From positions 32,066 to 93,293 of the forward strand of contig KE384177.1 of assembly GCA_000424365.1 (NCBI GenBank): DNA of 61,228 nucleotides, given 5' to 3'. Under the pieces are notes generated by a model that was not told the DNA's origin, did not search any database, and saw only the letters and a program-made list of their open reading frames with translations. A program made the translations under genes and the position numbers. Shown here in pieces: positions 8,452 through 17,390 of the stretch; positions within the stretch are counted from its first letter, which is position 1; each line of letters begins with the position of its first letter. The stretch comes from Lachnospiraceae bacterium NK4A144. Lineage in GTDB: Bacteria; Bacillota; Clostridia; Lachnospirales; Lachnospiraceae.

Positions 8452-10043
8452 TGACACCGGAATTGTTTTTTAAATGTATCGCTTTGTGGTGGGATCCGTC
8501 TTATGCGAGTTGGATCTACTTTGCGTTGTTTTTGCCAATTGTCATACTTGTCTACAATTTTACTCCGGAGAAAGAGCGTTTCAGAGTTCTTTTACTTGCC
8601 AGTTGGTTTTATTTCATAACACTTAGCGGATGGCTTTTTCTTATACACATATTAGAAGTTATATGGACCTGGCAGATGGGCCTTGCGATCCAACGGCTTT
8701 CGGATAATAAGGAACTTAAGCGCAAGGAAAAAAATAAAAGAAAGAAAAAAGTACTTGCTGTCGGTATACTGTCTTTGATCGCTGTTCTTTTTGTATTGAA
8801 ATACCTGGACTTTACAGGGATGAATATTGTTCAGCTTCTTGAGGTATTTCATATTTCCAGAGAATGGAAAATGCTGAATCTGGCTATACCTCTTGGTATT
8901 TCGTATTATACGCTGGAAGCAATCTCGTATCTTACAGATGTTTACAGAGAAGATATACAGGCAGATCCAAGTTTTAGCCATGTTGCTCTTTACATGGGAT
9001 TCTTTCCAAAGATCGTCGAGGGTCCGATCACACGATATGGTGATGATGCCAAAGCACTATTTTCCGGATGCCCTATTACATATGAAAATTTAACTGCCGG
9101 ATATCAGAGAATTTACCTTGGTGCTTTTAAGAAGCTTATGATCGCGGATCATCTGGCGCCGGCGGTGGACTCGGTATTTAAATGGAATGAGAAAGCCGGT
9201 TCTATAGCGCTTTTTGGCGCAGTTATATTTACTGTTCAGGAATATATGGATTTTTCCGGTGCGATAGATATAGTAATAGGTAGTGCAAAGATCTTCGGGA
9301 TCGATCTTGCGGAAAACTTTATGCAGCCCTTCTTTGCAAAGAATGCATCTGATTTTTGGCATAGATGGCATATCACGCTCGGAACATTTTTCAGAGATTA
9401 TATTTTCTATCCGGTTTCAGTTTCAAAACCGGTAATGAAGCTTACAAAAAATATAAAGAATCTTTTCGGAAAGACAATAAGTCACTTTGCGGGACCGACG
9501 ATCGCTATTTTCTGCGTTTGGATATCGAATGGATTGTGGCATGGACCTAAGTGGAACTATATTTTTTACGGAATGTATTATTTCGTATTGATCTTTATTG
9601 AGAATATAGTGGAAAAGCCGTTTCTTGCATTATTAGAGAAGATCCATCTGACAGAAGAGAGCATTTCAGTAAGAATATTCAGGTTTATCAAGCTTACATT
9701 TATTGTACTGATAGGAGAAATGTTTTTCAGAGCGGAAACAATGGAAGATGGTTTTCAGATGTTCCGGATGATCTTTATAAAATACAGACCGCATAAGTTA
9801 GTGAAACATCTGGGTTCGTTTGGTCTTGATCAATTTGACTACTGGACAGTTACGATTTCTTTTATTATTATTGTGATTTACGGTGTGCTTAAGGAATATA
9901 AATACCCTCTAAAAGAGAGGTTTGCTGCACTTCCAAAGCCTGTAAGGTGGACTGTGTGGTATCTTATGATCATAGCGGTAGTTATATTCGGTGCATACGG
10001 AAACGGTTATGATAAAGCCGGTATGATCTACGCAAAGTTTTAA
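8451..10043 (+). CDS. MBOAT family membrane O-acyltransferase
   Basis: A 530-residue polytopic membrane protein with MBOAT hallmarks: FWHRWHITLGTFFRDYIFYP (about 302-321), and SNGLWHGPKWNYIFYG, which contains the probable catalytic His of the GLWHG motif. Length and layout match the AlgI/DltB/PatA-like group, which transfers acyl groups from a cytoplasmic or lipid-linked donor across the membrane to surface glycans or teichoic acids. It is translationally coupled to the SGNH-like gene upstream. Substrate not determinable. Confidence 0.93.
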   Translation: MTPELFFKCIALWWDPSYASWIYFALFLPIVILVYNFTPEKERFRVLLLASWFYFITLSGWLFLIHILEVIWTWQMGLAIQRLSDNKELKRKEKNKRKKKVLAVGILSLIAVLFVLKYLDFTGMNIVQLLEVFHISREWKMLNLAIPLGISYYTLEAISYLTDVYREDIQADPSFSHVALYMGFFPKIVEGPITRYGDDAKALFSGCPITYENLTAGYQRIYLGAFKKLMIADHLAPAVDSVFKWNEKAGSIALFGAVIFTVQEYMDFSGAIDIVIGSAKIFGIDLAENFMQPFFAKNASDFWHRWHITLGTFFRDYIFYPVSVSKPVMKLTKNIKNLFGKTISHFAGPTIAIFCVWISNGLWHGPKWNYIFYGMYYFVLIFIENIVEKPFLALLEKIHLTEESISVRIFRFIKLTFIVLIGEMFFRAETMEDGFQMFRMIFIKYRPHKLVKHLGSFGLDQFDYWTVTISFIIIVIYGVLKEYKYPLKERFAALPKPVRWTVWYLMIIAVVIFGAYGNGYDKAGMIYAKF

Positions 10044-10079
10044 TGAAGCTAAAACTTTGATGTTTTAGAGGTGATTGAA

Positions 10080-11243
10080 TTGAGCGAATTAGAGCAATAT
10101 ATAGGACAGATTTTTGAAGAAAAAGTTCAGAAACTGATCATAAGTAAACCTGCTGATAAAGCTGATAAATACAGGAAGATCACAGTGTCTCCGGTAAAAG
10201 ATCATTATCAGATAGCTAAATACACGGAAAAACAGGTCTTTCATGAAAATGTGGGATCAGATGAGATAGCGTTTCAATGTGCGGTTCTTATGAATAACCG
10301 TTTTATGCAGCTAAATGCTTGGTCTGATACAAAAGAAGCTTCTATTAAGGTTACAAAAAAAGGCAAGGTTTTTTATAAGGCTAAAAAGCTGTCTCCTGAT
10401 GAAATAGCAAAAAATCAGAGTACGGGCGATCATAATCGCCAGAAAAATTATATTCTTCGTGAGGGAAATATAATTGCACCTCTGATCGATATGGGAATCT
10501 TTACAAAGGACGGAAAGATCGTCAGATCCATGTATGACAAGTATCGTCAGATCAATCGCTTTATTGAGATCATTGATGATACAATACGTGAAAGAAACTT
10601 AAGCCGTCTTAATATCATAGATTTTGGATGCGGAAAGTCATATCTTACATTTATTGTTTACTATTATCTTACGGAGATCAGAGGAATAGAAGCGAACATC
10701 ATCGGACTTGATCTGAAAGCGGATGTAATAGATAAGTGTAATGCTGCGTCAAAAAAGTACGGTTATACAGGTCTTCGTTTTGAGCTTGGAGATATCAATG
10801 GTTATGACTGTCCGTTTGATGTTGATATGGTCATTACGCTTCATGCCTGTGATACAGCAACAGACTACGCTTTATATAACGCTGTTTCATGGGGCGCAAA
10901 GATGATTTTTTCTGTTCCGTGCTGTCAGCATGAGCTTAATCAGCAGATGAAGACAGGTAATCTGTCGGTTCTGACGAGATTTGGAATAATTCAGGAACGG
11001 TTTTCTGCTTTACTTACAGATTCAATACGCGGAAATCTTCTGACCTATGCCGGATACAGGACGCAGCTCCTCGAGTTCATTGATTTCGAGCATACGCCAA
11101 AGAACATACTTATCCGTGCAGTTAAAAAGCCTGCCCTTCCTGCAGCGAGAAAGACTGCTCTGACAGAAGTTGAAAATGCCATGAAAGAATTTAATGTTCA
11201 GCCGACATTATATGATCTGCTTGTAAAAAAACAGACTGTTTAA
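10080..11243 (+). CDS. SAM-dependent methyltransferase
   Basis: About 387 residues. The Rossmann motif I is IIDFGCGKSYLTF (about residues 178-190), followed by an acidic GLDLKADVID and LHACDTATDYAL. SVPCCQHEL is a cysteine-rich signature seen in methyltransferases related to GSTCD. The N-terminal 170 residues lack a recognised domain. I choose the TTG at 10080 because AGAGGTGA lies 6 bases upstream; the GTG at 10071 would sit on that ribosome site. Substrate unknown, possibly RNA. It stands alone downstream of the MBOAT gene. Confidence 0.8.
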   Translation: MSELEQYIGQIFEEKVQKLIISKPADKADKYRKITVSPVKDHYQIAKYTEKQVFHENVGSDEIAFQCAVLMNNRFMQLNAWSDTKEASIKVTKKGKVFYKAKKLSPDEIAKNQSTGDHNRQKNYILREGNIIAPLIDMGIFTKDGKIVRSMYDKYRQINRFIEIIDDTIRERNLSRLNIIDFGCGKSYLTFIVYYYLTEIRGIEANIIGLDLKADVIDKCNAASKKYGYTGLRFELGDINGYDCPFDVDMVITLHACDTATDYALYNAVSWGAKMIFSVPCCQHELNQQMKTGNLSVLTRFGIIQERFSALLTDSIRGNLLTYAGYRTQLLEFIDFEHTPKNILIRAVKKPALPAARKTALTEVENAMKEFNVQPTLYDLLVKKQTV

Positions 11244-11322
11244 TCAATTTTTTATGCTCCAAAGCAAAAAAAGTAGGTTATAATGAAAAATTATAATGTA
11301 TTGTTTAAGAAAGGAATCACTT

Positions 11323-11901
11323 ATGAAATTTCTTGAAGACCGTATCAGAAAGGATGGACAGGTTCGTCCGGGTAATATCTTAAAGGTTGACAATTTTTTG
11401 AACCATCAGATCGATGTTGATCTTTTGGATGAGATAGGTAAGGCTTTTTACGAGAAGTACAAGGATTCGGGAATCACAAGGATCATGACAGTAGAAGCAT
11501 CCGGAATCGCTATTGCGTGCGCGGCTGCAAAATGGTTCCATGTGCCGGTTGTATTTGCGAAAAAGGCAAAGAGTAAGAATATCGATGGTGATGTATATAC
11601 ATCTATAGTTCACTCATTTACTTATGATAATGACTATACAGTTACACTTGCAAAGAAATTTCTGAATGCAGATGACAGAGTTCTTCTGGTTGACGATTTC
11701 CTGGCTGTCGGAAAGGCTATGAGAGGTCTTATCGATATCTGTGAGCAGGCAGAGGCTAAGGTTTGCGGAATCGGTATCTGTATCGAGAAGGGATTCCAGG
11801 AAGGTGGAGATTACCTTCGTGAGCGTGGTTACGAAGTTACTTCACTTGCTATCGTTGATAAGATGACAGATGATGGACAGATCTTCTTCCGTGGCGAATA
11901 A
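11323..11901 (+). CDS. xpt: Xanthine phosphoribosyltransferase
   Basis: Salvages xanthine to XMP using PRPP. The 192-residue length is the family norm. The PRPP loop is [13 protein letters not shown] (about residues 117-129). The opening [13 protein letters not shown] and [14 protein letters not shown] match the Xpt pattern. The start is the ATG preceded by AAGAAAGGA; an upstream in-frame ATG at 11296 lacks such a site. A TATAAT (11279-11284) lies in the short upstream gap without a clear -35 box. I looked for a purine riboswitch and saw none: only 80 bases separate it from the previous gene. It adjoins the purine-degradation genes. Confidence 0.9.
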   Translation: MKFLEDRIRKDGQVRPGNILKVDNFLNHQIDVDLLDEIGKAFYEKYKDSGITRIMTVEASGIAIACAAAKWFHVPVVFAKKAKSKNIDGDVYTSIVHSFTYDNDYTVTLAKKFLNADDRVLLVDDFLAVGKAMRGLIDICEQAEAKVCGIGICIEKGFQEGGDYLRERGYEVTSLAIVDKMTDDGQIFFRGE

Positions 11902-11907
11902 GTAATT

Positions 11908-11940
11908 TTGATTGACTGATCAAAATTATATACTTATAAT
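11908..11940 (+). promoter_or_regulatory. guaD promoter overlapped by TTGAY-N6-RTCAA operator
   Basis: TTGACT (11912-11917), a 17-base spacer and TATAAT (11935-11940) form a near-consensus promoter just after xpt. The -35 box lies inside the palindrome TTGATTGACTGATCAA (11908-11923), extended by flanking A/T pairs to a 20-bp-plus inverted repeat. The same TTGAY-N6-RTCAA pattern occurs before the importer operon and before ygeX. I infer the operator of the TetR regulator encoded downstream. Confidence 0.7.
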
Positions 11941-11948
11941 AAAATAAA

Positions 11949-11983
11949 GACAGGGTCAAAAGTACTTTTGCCCCTTACATCAT
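11949..11983. repeat. Palindromic dispersed repeat (MITE-end family)
   Basis: CAGGGTCAAAAG, then TA, then an inverted CTTTTGCCCC and TTACATCAT. These are the two ends of the 7159-7350 element joined head to head with the interior missing. It lies within the guaD leader and can form a hairpin. Confidence 0.75.
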
Positions 11984-12002
11984 CTAAATAAGAGATGTCA
12001 GC

Positions 12003-12047
12003 AACGGAGCTTTAAGAAGAATAAGAATTCCTTAAAGCTCCGTTTTT
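12003..12047 (+). terminator. Strong terminator inside the guaD leader
   Basis: A perfect 14-bp stem (AACGGAGCTTTAAG with its complement) and 14-base loop are followed by TTTTT. It lies downstream of the only good promoter and ends 22 bases before the guaD ribosome site, so it may act as an attenuator as well as ending xpt transcripts. Confidence 0.88.
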
Positions 12048-12086
12048 ATCTTGTAGTATTTGTTTTTGAAAGGAAGTGGCACGAAA

Positions 12087-13364
12087 GTGAAGTTGGATTT
12101 TGTATTAAAGGGTGATGTTCTTTTCTGTACTGAGGACAGGGAAGTGCAGACCGTGCCGGATGTCTTTCTGATATGTAAGAATGGTAAATGCGAGGGAGTA
12201 TTTACGGATATTCCTGAGCAGTACAAAGACTTTCCGGTAGAAGACCATACCGGAAAACTGATAGTCCCCGGAATGACTGATCTGCATGTACATGCGCCTC
12301 AGTATACCTATCGTGGACTGGGGATGGACATGGAACTTTTGGACTGGCTTAATGAAAATGCCTTTCCGGAGGAATCACGATATAGCGATGCAGAGTATGC
12401 GAAAAAGGCATATGCAATATTTACTGAAGATCTGAAGAATAGTTTTACTACCAGAGCATGTATTTTCGGTACGCTTCACAGAGAGGCGACAGAGATCCTT
12501 ATGGATCAGCTGGAAGAGACCGGACTCATAACATATGTGGGAAAGGTTAATATGGACCGGAATGGTTCGGAAAGTCTGTCGGAAGAAAGTGCGGAAGTAT
12601 CCGCGGCAGAGACACGCAAGTGGCTGGATGATATAAATGGCAGATATAAAAGGACTATGCCGATCCTGACTCCCAGATTTATCCCTTCCTGTAGTGATGA
12701 ATTGATGAAGGAAATAGGTAAGATCGCAGAAGAGAAGGGGCTTCGTGTACAGTCTCATCTGTCTGAAAATCCTTCGGAGATCGCATGGGTTAAGGAACTA
12801 GTTCCAGCATCGGAGAATTACGGTGATGCATATGCCTTATTTAATGCGCTTGGAGATGAGAAGCATCCTGCGGTCATGGCACATTGCGTGTATACTGACG
12901 AGAAAGAATTAGCAATCTTAAAGGCACACCATACTTTTATCGCGCATTGTCCGGATTCTAACCTTAATATTGCGTCAGGAATCGCTCCTGTTAGAACTTT
13001 CCTTGAATCAGGTGTATCGATAGGTCTTGGAAGTGATGTGGCGGGCGGAGCATCGTTATCCCTCGTGCAGGCTATGGTACATGCGATCCAGGTGTCAAAG
13101 ATGTACTGGCGTCATGTGGATCAGGATGTAAAGCCTCTGCAGTTTAAGGATTCCTTTTATATGGCAACCCTTGGCGGCGGAAAGTATTTTGGAAAGACAG
13201 GTTCTTTCATACCGGGATATGAGTTTGACGCATTGGTCATCGACGACAGTGCACTTCGCAGTATGAGAGAACTGACACTGCATGAAAGAGCAGAGCGAAT
13301 GATCTATCTCTCCGGAGAATGCAGTATAGATGCAAAATATGTAGCAGGCAAAAAAATTCTGTGA
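12087..13364 (+). CDS. guaD: Guanine deaminase
   Basis: Zinc amidohydrolase converting guanine to xanthine, about 425 residues. It has the metal-binding DLHVHAPQYTYRG (around residue 65), VQSHLSEN, MAHCVYTDEKE and GLGSDVAGGASLSL, all typical of bacterial guanine deaminase. The GTG at 12087 is chosen because AAAGGAAGT precedes it by 9 bases; the longer reading starts inside that ribosome site. Heads a transcript with tetR, ssnA and ygfK. Its product, xanthine, can be salvaged by the adjacent Xpt or degraded. Confidence 0.9.
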   Translation: MKLDFVLKGDVLFCTEDREVQTVPDVFLICKNGKCEGVFTDIPEQYKDFPVEDHTGKLIVPGMTDLHVHAPQYTYRGLGMDMELLDWLNENAFPEESRYSDAEYAKKAYAIFTEDLKNSFTTRACIFGTLHREATEILMDQLEETGLITYVGKVNMDRNGSESLSEESAEVSAAETRKWLDDINGRYKRTMPILTPRFIPSCSDELMKEIGKIAEEKGLRVQSHLSENPSEIAWVKELVPASENYGDAYALFNALGDEKHPAVMAHCVYTDEKELAILKAHHTFIAHCPDSNLNIASGIAPVRTFLESGVSIGLGSDVAGGASLSLVQAMVHAIQVSKMYWRHVDQDVKPLQFKDSFYMATLGGGKYFGKTGSFIPGYEFDALVIDDSALRSMRELTLHERAERMIYLSGECSIDAKYVAGKKIL

Positions 13365-13378
13365 GGGCGTGAGAATAT

Positions 13379-13984
13379 ATGGATCCCGAAAAAAAGCTAA
13401 AGAAAAACAAAATAGTTGAAGGAAAGATCATCAGCGCTGCACTCGACACGATAGAAAAACATACGATCAGCGGTACCCGTATGCATCTCATAGCCGATGA
13501 AGCAGAGATGCTCCAGTCCAATCTTCATTACTATTTTAAGACAAAGTCAGATCTGATGATGGCTGTGCTTAAGAGAGTAAGAGAGAGGAGTCTGGAGATC
13601 CGGGAAGAGATAAAGAAAGAGACGGAAGATACTCTGGAATCTGCGCTTGATCAGTTTATAGGACAGAAGAAAGAATTTATACTTCGTGAAAAGAAGTATG
13701 ATTATGCCGAGATCGATTTCTGGGTACAGAGCAGACTTGGAGATTCTACGAGTCAGGAACTTGCACATTCTTTCAGGGAGTGGAGAGAGGAAATACGATC
13801 TATGCTCAGGAAATATGTGCCGGCTCTTTCAGAGGAAATGCTGGAGTATCTGCCGGTGCATTTTGTTTCCATGCTGGAAGGAGCTACACTCCAGTACCTT
13901 GCGGATGAGGGCGTTTTTGATCTGGACAGGTATTTTGAAACAGGTAAAGAGATACTTTTAAGTCAGGTAAAATCGTATTTATGA
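13379..13984 (+). CDS. TetR family regulator of the purine locus
   Basis: A 201-residue protein. The N-terminal helix-turn-helix (about residues 12-58) reads IISAALDTIEKHTISGTRM then LIADEAEMLQSNLHYYFKTKSDLM, with the LHYYF block diagnostic of TetR-type regulators. The C-terminal ligand-binding domain is unspecific in sequence, as usual. It lies between guaD and ssnA on the same strand. I infer that it binds the TTGAY-N6-RTCAA palindromes at 11908, 17093 and 22417 and responds to a purine or breakdown product; the ligand is not visible. Confidence 0.9.
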   Translation: MDPEKKLKKNKIVEGKIISAALDTIEKHTISGTRMHLIADEAEMLQSNLHYYFKTKSDLMMAVLKRVRERSLEIREEIKKETEDTLESALDQFIGQKKEFILREKKYDYAEIDFWVQSRLGDSTSQELAHSFREWREEIRSMLRKYVPALSEEMLEYLPVHFVSMLEGATLQYLADEGVFDLDRYFETGKEILLSQVKSYL

Positions 13985-14027
13985 GTATTTAATGAATCGT
14001 ATAAAGGGAAGCAGGAGGCAGTTGCGT

Positions 14028-15362
14028 ATGAGCAGTAAGATCCTGATAGGAAACGGAATATTAATAACCCGTGATCGTGAAAATCATTTTTACGATAAGG
14101 GAGCAGTGTGCATAGAAGGAGAGCGGATCCTCGAAGCGGGGGATCACGCTCTCCTTTTGCATAAATATCCGGATGCGGAATATATAGATGCGGAAGGCAT
14201 GCTCATCATGCCGGGGTATATAAATAATCATGAGCATATTTACAGCGAGTTTGCGAGAGGGGCATCTATCCCCGGAAGTGCTCCAAAGAATTTCCTGGAA
14301 ATATTGGATGGTACGTGGTGGCATATAGACAGAAATCTGGCGCTGGATGAGACATATTACAGTGCAGCGGCCTGCTACATTGAGTGTATCCGTAATGGAG
14401 TGACATTTGTGTCTGATCATCATGCGAGCTTCGGAGGTATACGGGGAAGCTTAAATAAGATCGCGGATGCAGCGAAAATGCTTGGGGTCAGAACATGCCT
14501 GTCCTATGAAGTATCTGACAGGGATGGGATGGAAAAAAGAGATGATTCTGTAAATGAAAATATAGAATTTATAGATCGGGTACATAATGAAAACTCAAAT
14601 ATGCTGAAAGGTCTTATCGGCTTGCATGCATCATTTACGTTAAGTGATGAGACGCTTGAAATGTGTGCTCAAAAAAATGTTCATGATGCAGGCTATCATG
14701 TGCATGTGGCAGAAGGTTTCTATGACGAGGAGCACAGCAGAAAAACTTATGGAAAGTCTGTGGTTCGGCGTTTTTATGACATGGGAATACTTAAAGACAA
14801 TTCTATAGCAGTTCATTGTAATCATATCAGTGAAGACGATATGGATCTTATCGCGGAAAGAAAGACAACGGTGATACATAATCCGGAATCAAATATGGGA
14901 AATGCAGTTGGAGCACCGGATATGATCACTATGATGGATAAAGGAATCCGAGTGGGCCTAGGCACTGACGGTTACACAAATGACATGATGGAATCCCTTA
15001 AGGTCGCAAATATCCTGCAGAAGCACAGGAGAGGATTACCAGACAGAGGTTTTTTGGAAGCTTGTCGTATGTGTTTTGATAATAACGCAGCTATTGCATC
15101 TGATATTATCGGTGAAAGATATGGTGCCATCGAGGCGGGACTGCCGGCAGATGTGATACTTGTAGATTATCATCCGGTGACTCCGCTTACAGGGGATAAT
15201 GTAAATGGTCATCTGATGTTTGGCGTGAACGGGGCGATGACAGATACAACGATAATAAACGGTAAAGTGTTGATGAGACACAGGAAACTAGTACAGGCAG
15301 ATGAAGAGCAGATATTGAGTAAGAGCCGTGAGGCAGCTGCTGCATTGTGGAAAAAACTCTGA
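14028..15362 (+). CDS. ssnA: SsnA-type amidohydrolase
   Basis: A 444-residue amidohydrolase matching SsnA (about 442 in E. coli) of the purine-degradation cluster. Motifs include PGYINNHEHIYSEFARG near residue 60 with metal-binding His, HVHVAEG, AVHCNHISEDD, HNPESNMGNAVG and GLGTDGYTNDM. A perfect AGGAGG 9 bases upstream fixes the start. SsnA is required for anaerobic urate/purine degradation in characterised clusters, probably as a deaminase or ring-opening hydrolase; the exact step is not provable from sequence. It sits between the regulator and ygfK. Confidence 0.88.
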   Translation: MSSKILIGNGILITRDRENHFYDKGAVCIEGERILEAGDHALLLHKYPDAEYIDAEGMLIMPGYINNHEHIYSEFARGASIPGSAPKNFLEILDGTWWHIDRNLALDETYYSAAACYIECIRNGVTFVSDHHASFGGIRGSLNKIADAAKMLGVRTCLSYEVSDRDGMEKRDDSVNENIEFIDRVHNENSNMLKGLIGLHASFTLSDETLEMCAQKNVHDAGYHVHVAEGFYDEEHSRKTYGKSVVRRFYDMGILKDNSIAVHCNHISEDDMDLIAERKTTVIHNPESNMGNAVGAPDMITMMDKGIRVGLGTDGYTNDMMESLKVANILQKHRRGLPDRGFLEACRMCFDNNAAIASDIIGERYGAIEAGLPADVILVDYHPVTPLTGDNVNGHLMFGVNGAMTDTTIINGKVLMRHRKLVQADEEQILSKSREAAAALWKKL

Positions 15363-15390
15363 AACAGTGATTTCGGATCGGGGGGTAAAA

Positions 15391-17076
15391 ATGAGCGATA
15401 GAATGATACCACTTCCTTTTGGAGAATTATATAAAGCGGGTGTTAAGGAATACTATGAGAAAAAGTCTCTATTTGGCGTAAAGGTTTTGGAGAAAGAAAG
15501 TGATCTGCCGATAGGACCAGCGGCAGGACCGCATACTCAGCTCGCGGAAAACCTGGTGGCAGCATTTGCGGCAGGTGCAACGGTCATGGAACTGAAAACC
15601 GTGCAGATCTTGGAGGGGGCGGCGCTTGGAATACAGAAGCCCTGCATCTATGTCGGGAATGAGGTTTATAATGTCGAGTGGTCCACTGAATTAACCGTGG
15701 CAGAGGCACGGGATGAGTATATAAAAGCATATCTGCTTATCAGGGCTTTCTCAAAGCTGCCGGGACTTGAAGAACGAAAAAAAACGGAATTTATCGTGAG
15801 CGTCGGATATGATCTGGAAGGAATAAGATCTCCGAAGATCGACGATTTCTTAAATTCCATGCGCGATGCGTCAGGGACTGATGAATGGAAAAATGACATC
15901 GCGTGGATAAGGCAATTTACGGATCTTCAGGAGAGCTTTATTTATGAACTTGAGAAAGAGACCTGCGTTTCTGATACGGTTACTTTGTCAACAATGCATG
16001 GATGTCCGGCAGAAGATATAGAAAAGATCGCACTTTATCTGATCAGAGAAAAGAAATTTAATACTTTTATCAAGATGAATCCGACTCTGGTGGGAATGGA
16101 TAGGGCAAAGGAAATTCTCTGTGAAAAAGGTTATGAAAAGATAGACTTTTCCGTGGATAGTTTCAGGCATGATATAACATTGGAGGCAGCGGCTCAGATC
16201 GCAAAAAATTGCAGGGCAGCGGCAGAAGAGAATGATCTGATATTTGGAGTGAAAATGACAAACACCTTTCCTGTGAATGTGCATGACAATGTTCTTCCGG
16301 GAGAAACAATGTATATGTCAGGACCTTCGCTTTATGCTCTGTCGATAAATGCAGCAGCACTGCTTTGCAGCGCGGCAGGGGATTTAAGGATTTCTTTTTC
16401 CGGAGGAATAGATACTAAAAATATAAAGCAGGTACTTGAAACAGGGATAAGACCGGTAACCGTATCGTCGTTTCTCCTGAAACCGGGAGGATATGGAAAT
16501 ATAGCTAAACTTATAAAAGCAGCAGAAGATGTCAGTGTCCCGGATAAAGTTGATCTCGCATCTTTGGAAAGAACAGCGGAAGAAGCTGTACATGATAAAA
16601 ACTATGACAGGAAAAACTATCCGGTCTTTGAGACAAAGGATGGTTACAGTTCGATATGTGCCAAGTGCAGGAACTGTACAGATGTCTGTCCTAACAGGGC
16701 AAATGCGCGGGTTACCATGAAGAGCGGTTTTGACATCGTACTCCACAGAAACAGACTGTGCAATGAATGTGGCTGCTGCAGTTTTTCGTGTATTATGGGG
16801 CATGACCCGTATCTTGAAAAAATGACCATATATGAAGATGAGCTTGATTTCATGTCTGATCCTTCTGAAAGGGATGCGGTACTCGTAAGTAATGGAGAAG
16901 TGATCTTTAGGTCCGGTGGACATATCTCGGAGATATCCGGTGACCTTTTGGAAGCAGTGTGCAATGTTTTAGGGATTCCCAAAAACATTGCTGAGAAAAT
17001 GTCCGCACGAAGCGCACAAGCTAATGTTTACGCAGAAAAACAGGAGAATCGTATACAGGAATCCGACATAAAATAG
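15391..17076 (+). CDS. ygfK: Short YgfK-type oxidoreductase lacking the FAD/NAD(P)H domain
   Basis: 561 residues from the ATG after GGGGG. The N-terminal 400 residues align with the dihydroorotate-dehydrogenase-like half of YgfK: MIPLPFGELY, PIGPAAGPHTQLAEN, ELKTVQIL, NVEWSTELT, TLSTMHGCPAEDIE and GIRPVTVSSFLLKPGGYG. The C terminus has two 4Fe-4S clusters (CAKCRNCTDVCPNRAN and CNECGCCSFSCIMG), as in YgfK. Full YgfK is about 1030 residues, with a GltD-like FAD/NAD(P)H domain between these parts; that domain is absent here. Electrons would then need another carrier such as ferredoxin. It closes the guaD transcript. Confidence 0.85.
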   Translation: MSDRMIPLPFGELYKAGVKEYYEKKSLFGVKVLEKESDLPIGPAAGPHTQLAENLVAAFAAGATVMELKTVQILEGAALGIQKPCIYVGNEVYNVEWSTELTVAEARDEYIKAYLLIRAFSKLPGLEERKKTEFIVSVGYDLEGIRSPKIDDFLNSMRDASGTDEWKNDIAWIRQFTDLQESFIYELEKETCVSDTVTLSTMHGCPAEDIEKIALYLIREKKFNTFIKMNPTLVGMDRAKEILCEKGYEKIDFSVDSFRHDITLEAAAQIAKNCRAAAEENDLIFGVKMTNTFPVNVHDNVLPGETMYMSGPSLYALSINAAALLCSAAGDLRISFSGGIDTKNIKQVLETGIRPVTVSSFLLKPGGYGNIAKLIKAAEDVSVPDKVDLASLERTAEEAVHDKNYDRKNYPVFETKDGYSSICAKCRNCTDVCPNRANARVTMKSGFDIVLHRNRLCNECGCCSFSCIMGHDPYLEKMTIYEDELDFMSDPSERDAVLVSNGEVIFRSGGHISEISGDLLEAVCNVLGIPKNIAEKMSARSAQANVYAEKQENRIQESDIK

Positions 17077-17092
17077 ATTCCAAAAAAATTTG

Positions 17093-17143
17093 TTGATTAA
17101 TCAATCAAAAAATGTTGACAAAAAATTTTTTTGGGCGTAGAAT
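17093..17143 (+). promoter_or_regulatory. Importer operon promoter with TTGAY-N6-RTCAA operator
   Basis: TTGACA (17115-17120), a 17-base spacer and TAGAAT (17138-17143) make a near-consensus promoter. Just upstream is the palindrome TTGATTAATCAATCAA (17093-17108), the same spaced half-sites as at guaD and ygeX. Confidence 0.75.
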
Positions 17144-17172
17144 ATGCATAAATTCAAGTGATTTCATACGGC

Positions 17173-17282
17173 AAAGGAGTTGTAGATACAGTTTAGGTAT
17201 GTACAACTCCTTTTTGTGTGTTAAAATATCTTTCGGACAACAAGGGGAGCTGTTCATGCGTATACATGGATACTCCCCTTTT
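17173..17282 (+). promoter_or_regulatory. Structured leader with two tandem terminator hairpins
   Basis: Between promoter and lipoprotein gene are two intrinsic terminator shapes: a perfect 12-bp stem at 17173-17213 followed by TTTTT, and an 8-bp GC-rich stem at 17242-17280 followed by TTTT. A third hairpin (TCCGATT/AATCGGA near 17303-17319) follows. This arrangement suggests transcription attenuation or an unrecognised sensing RNA. I see no purine riboswitch consensus and no convincing leader peptide. Confidence 0.6.
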
Positions 17283-17390
17283 GTACATAAGTAACACGAT
17301 GATCCGATTTTGAATCGGACATCCGTAACTGTTTGATCAGATTACAACTTGTTGACAGTTTTGATCTGACGTTTAAGAGGAGGAATCATT

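Noticed and set aside
11243-11323. Purine riboswitch before xpt
   Set aside because: Only 80 bases are available and none of the conserved aptamer core is visible.
15391-17076. Dihydroorotate dehydrogenase or dihydropyrimidine dehydrogenase of pyrimidine metabolism
   Set aside because: The N-terminal motifs and paired C-terminal clusters match YgfK better, and all neighbours are purine-degradation genes.
17112-17294. 60-codon frame in the importer leader
   Set aside because: It begins between the promoter boxes and runs through both terminator hairpins; no ribosome site.
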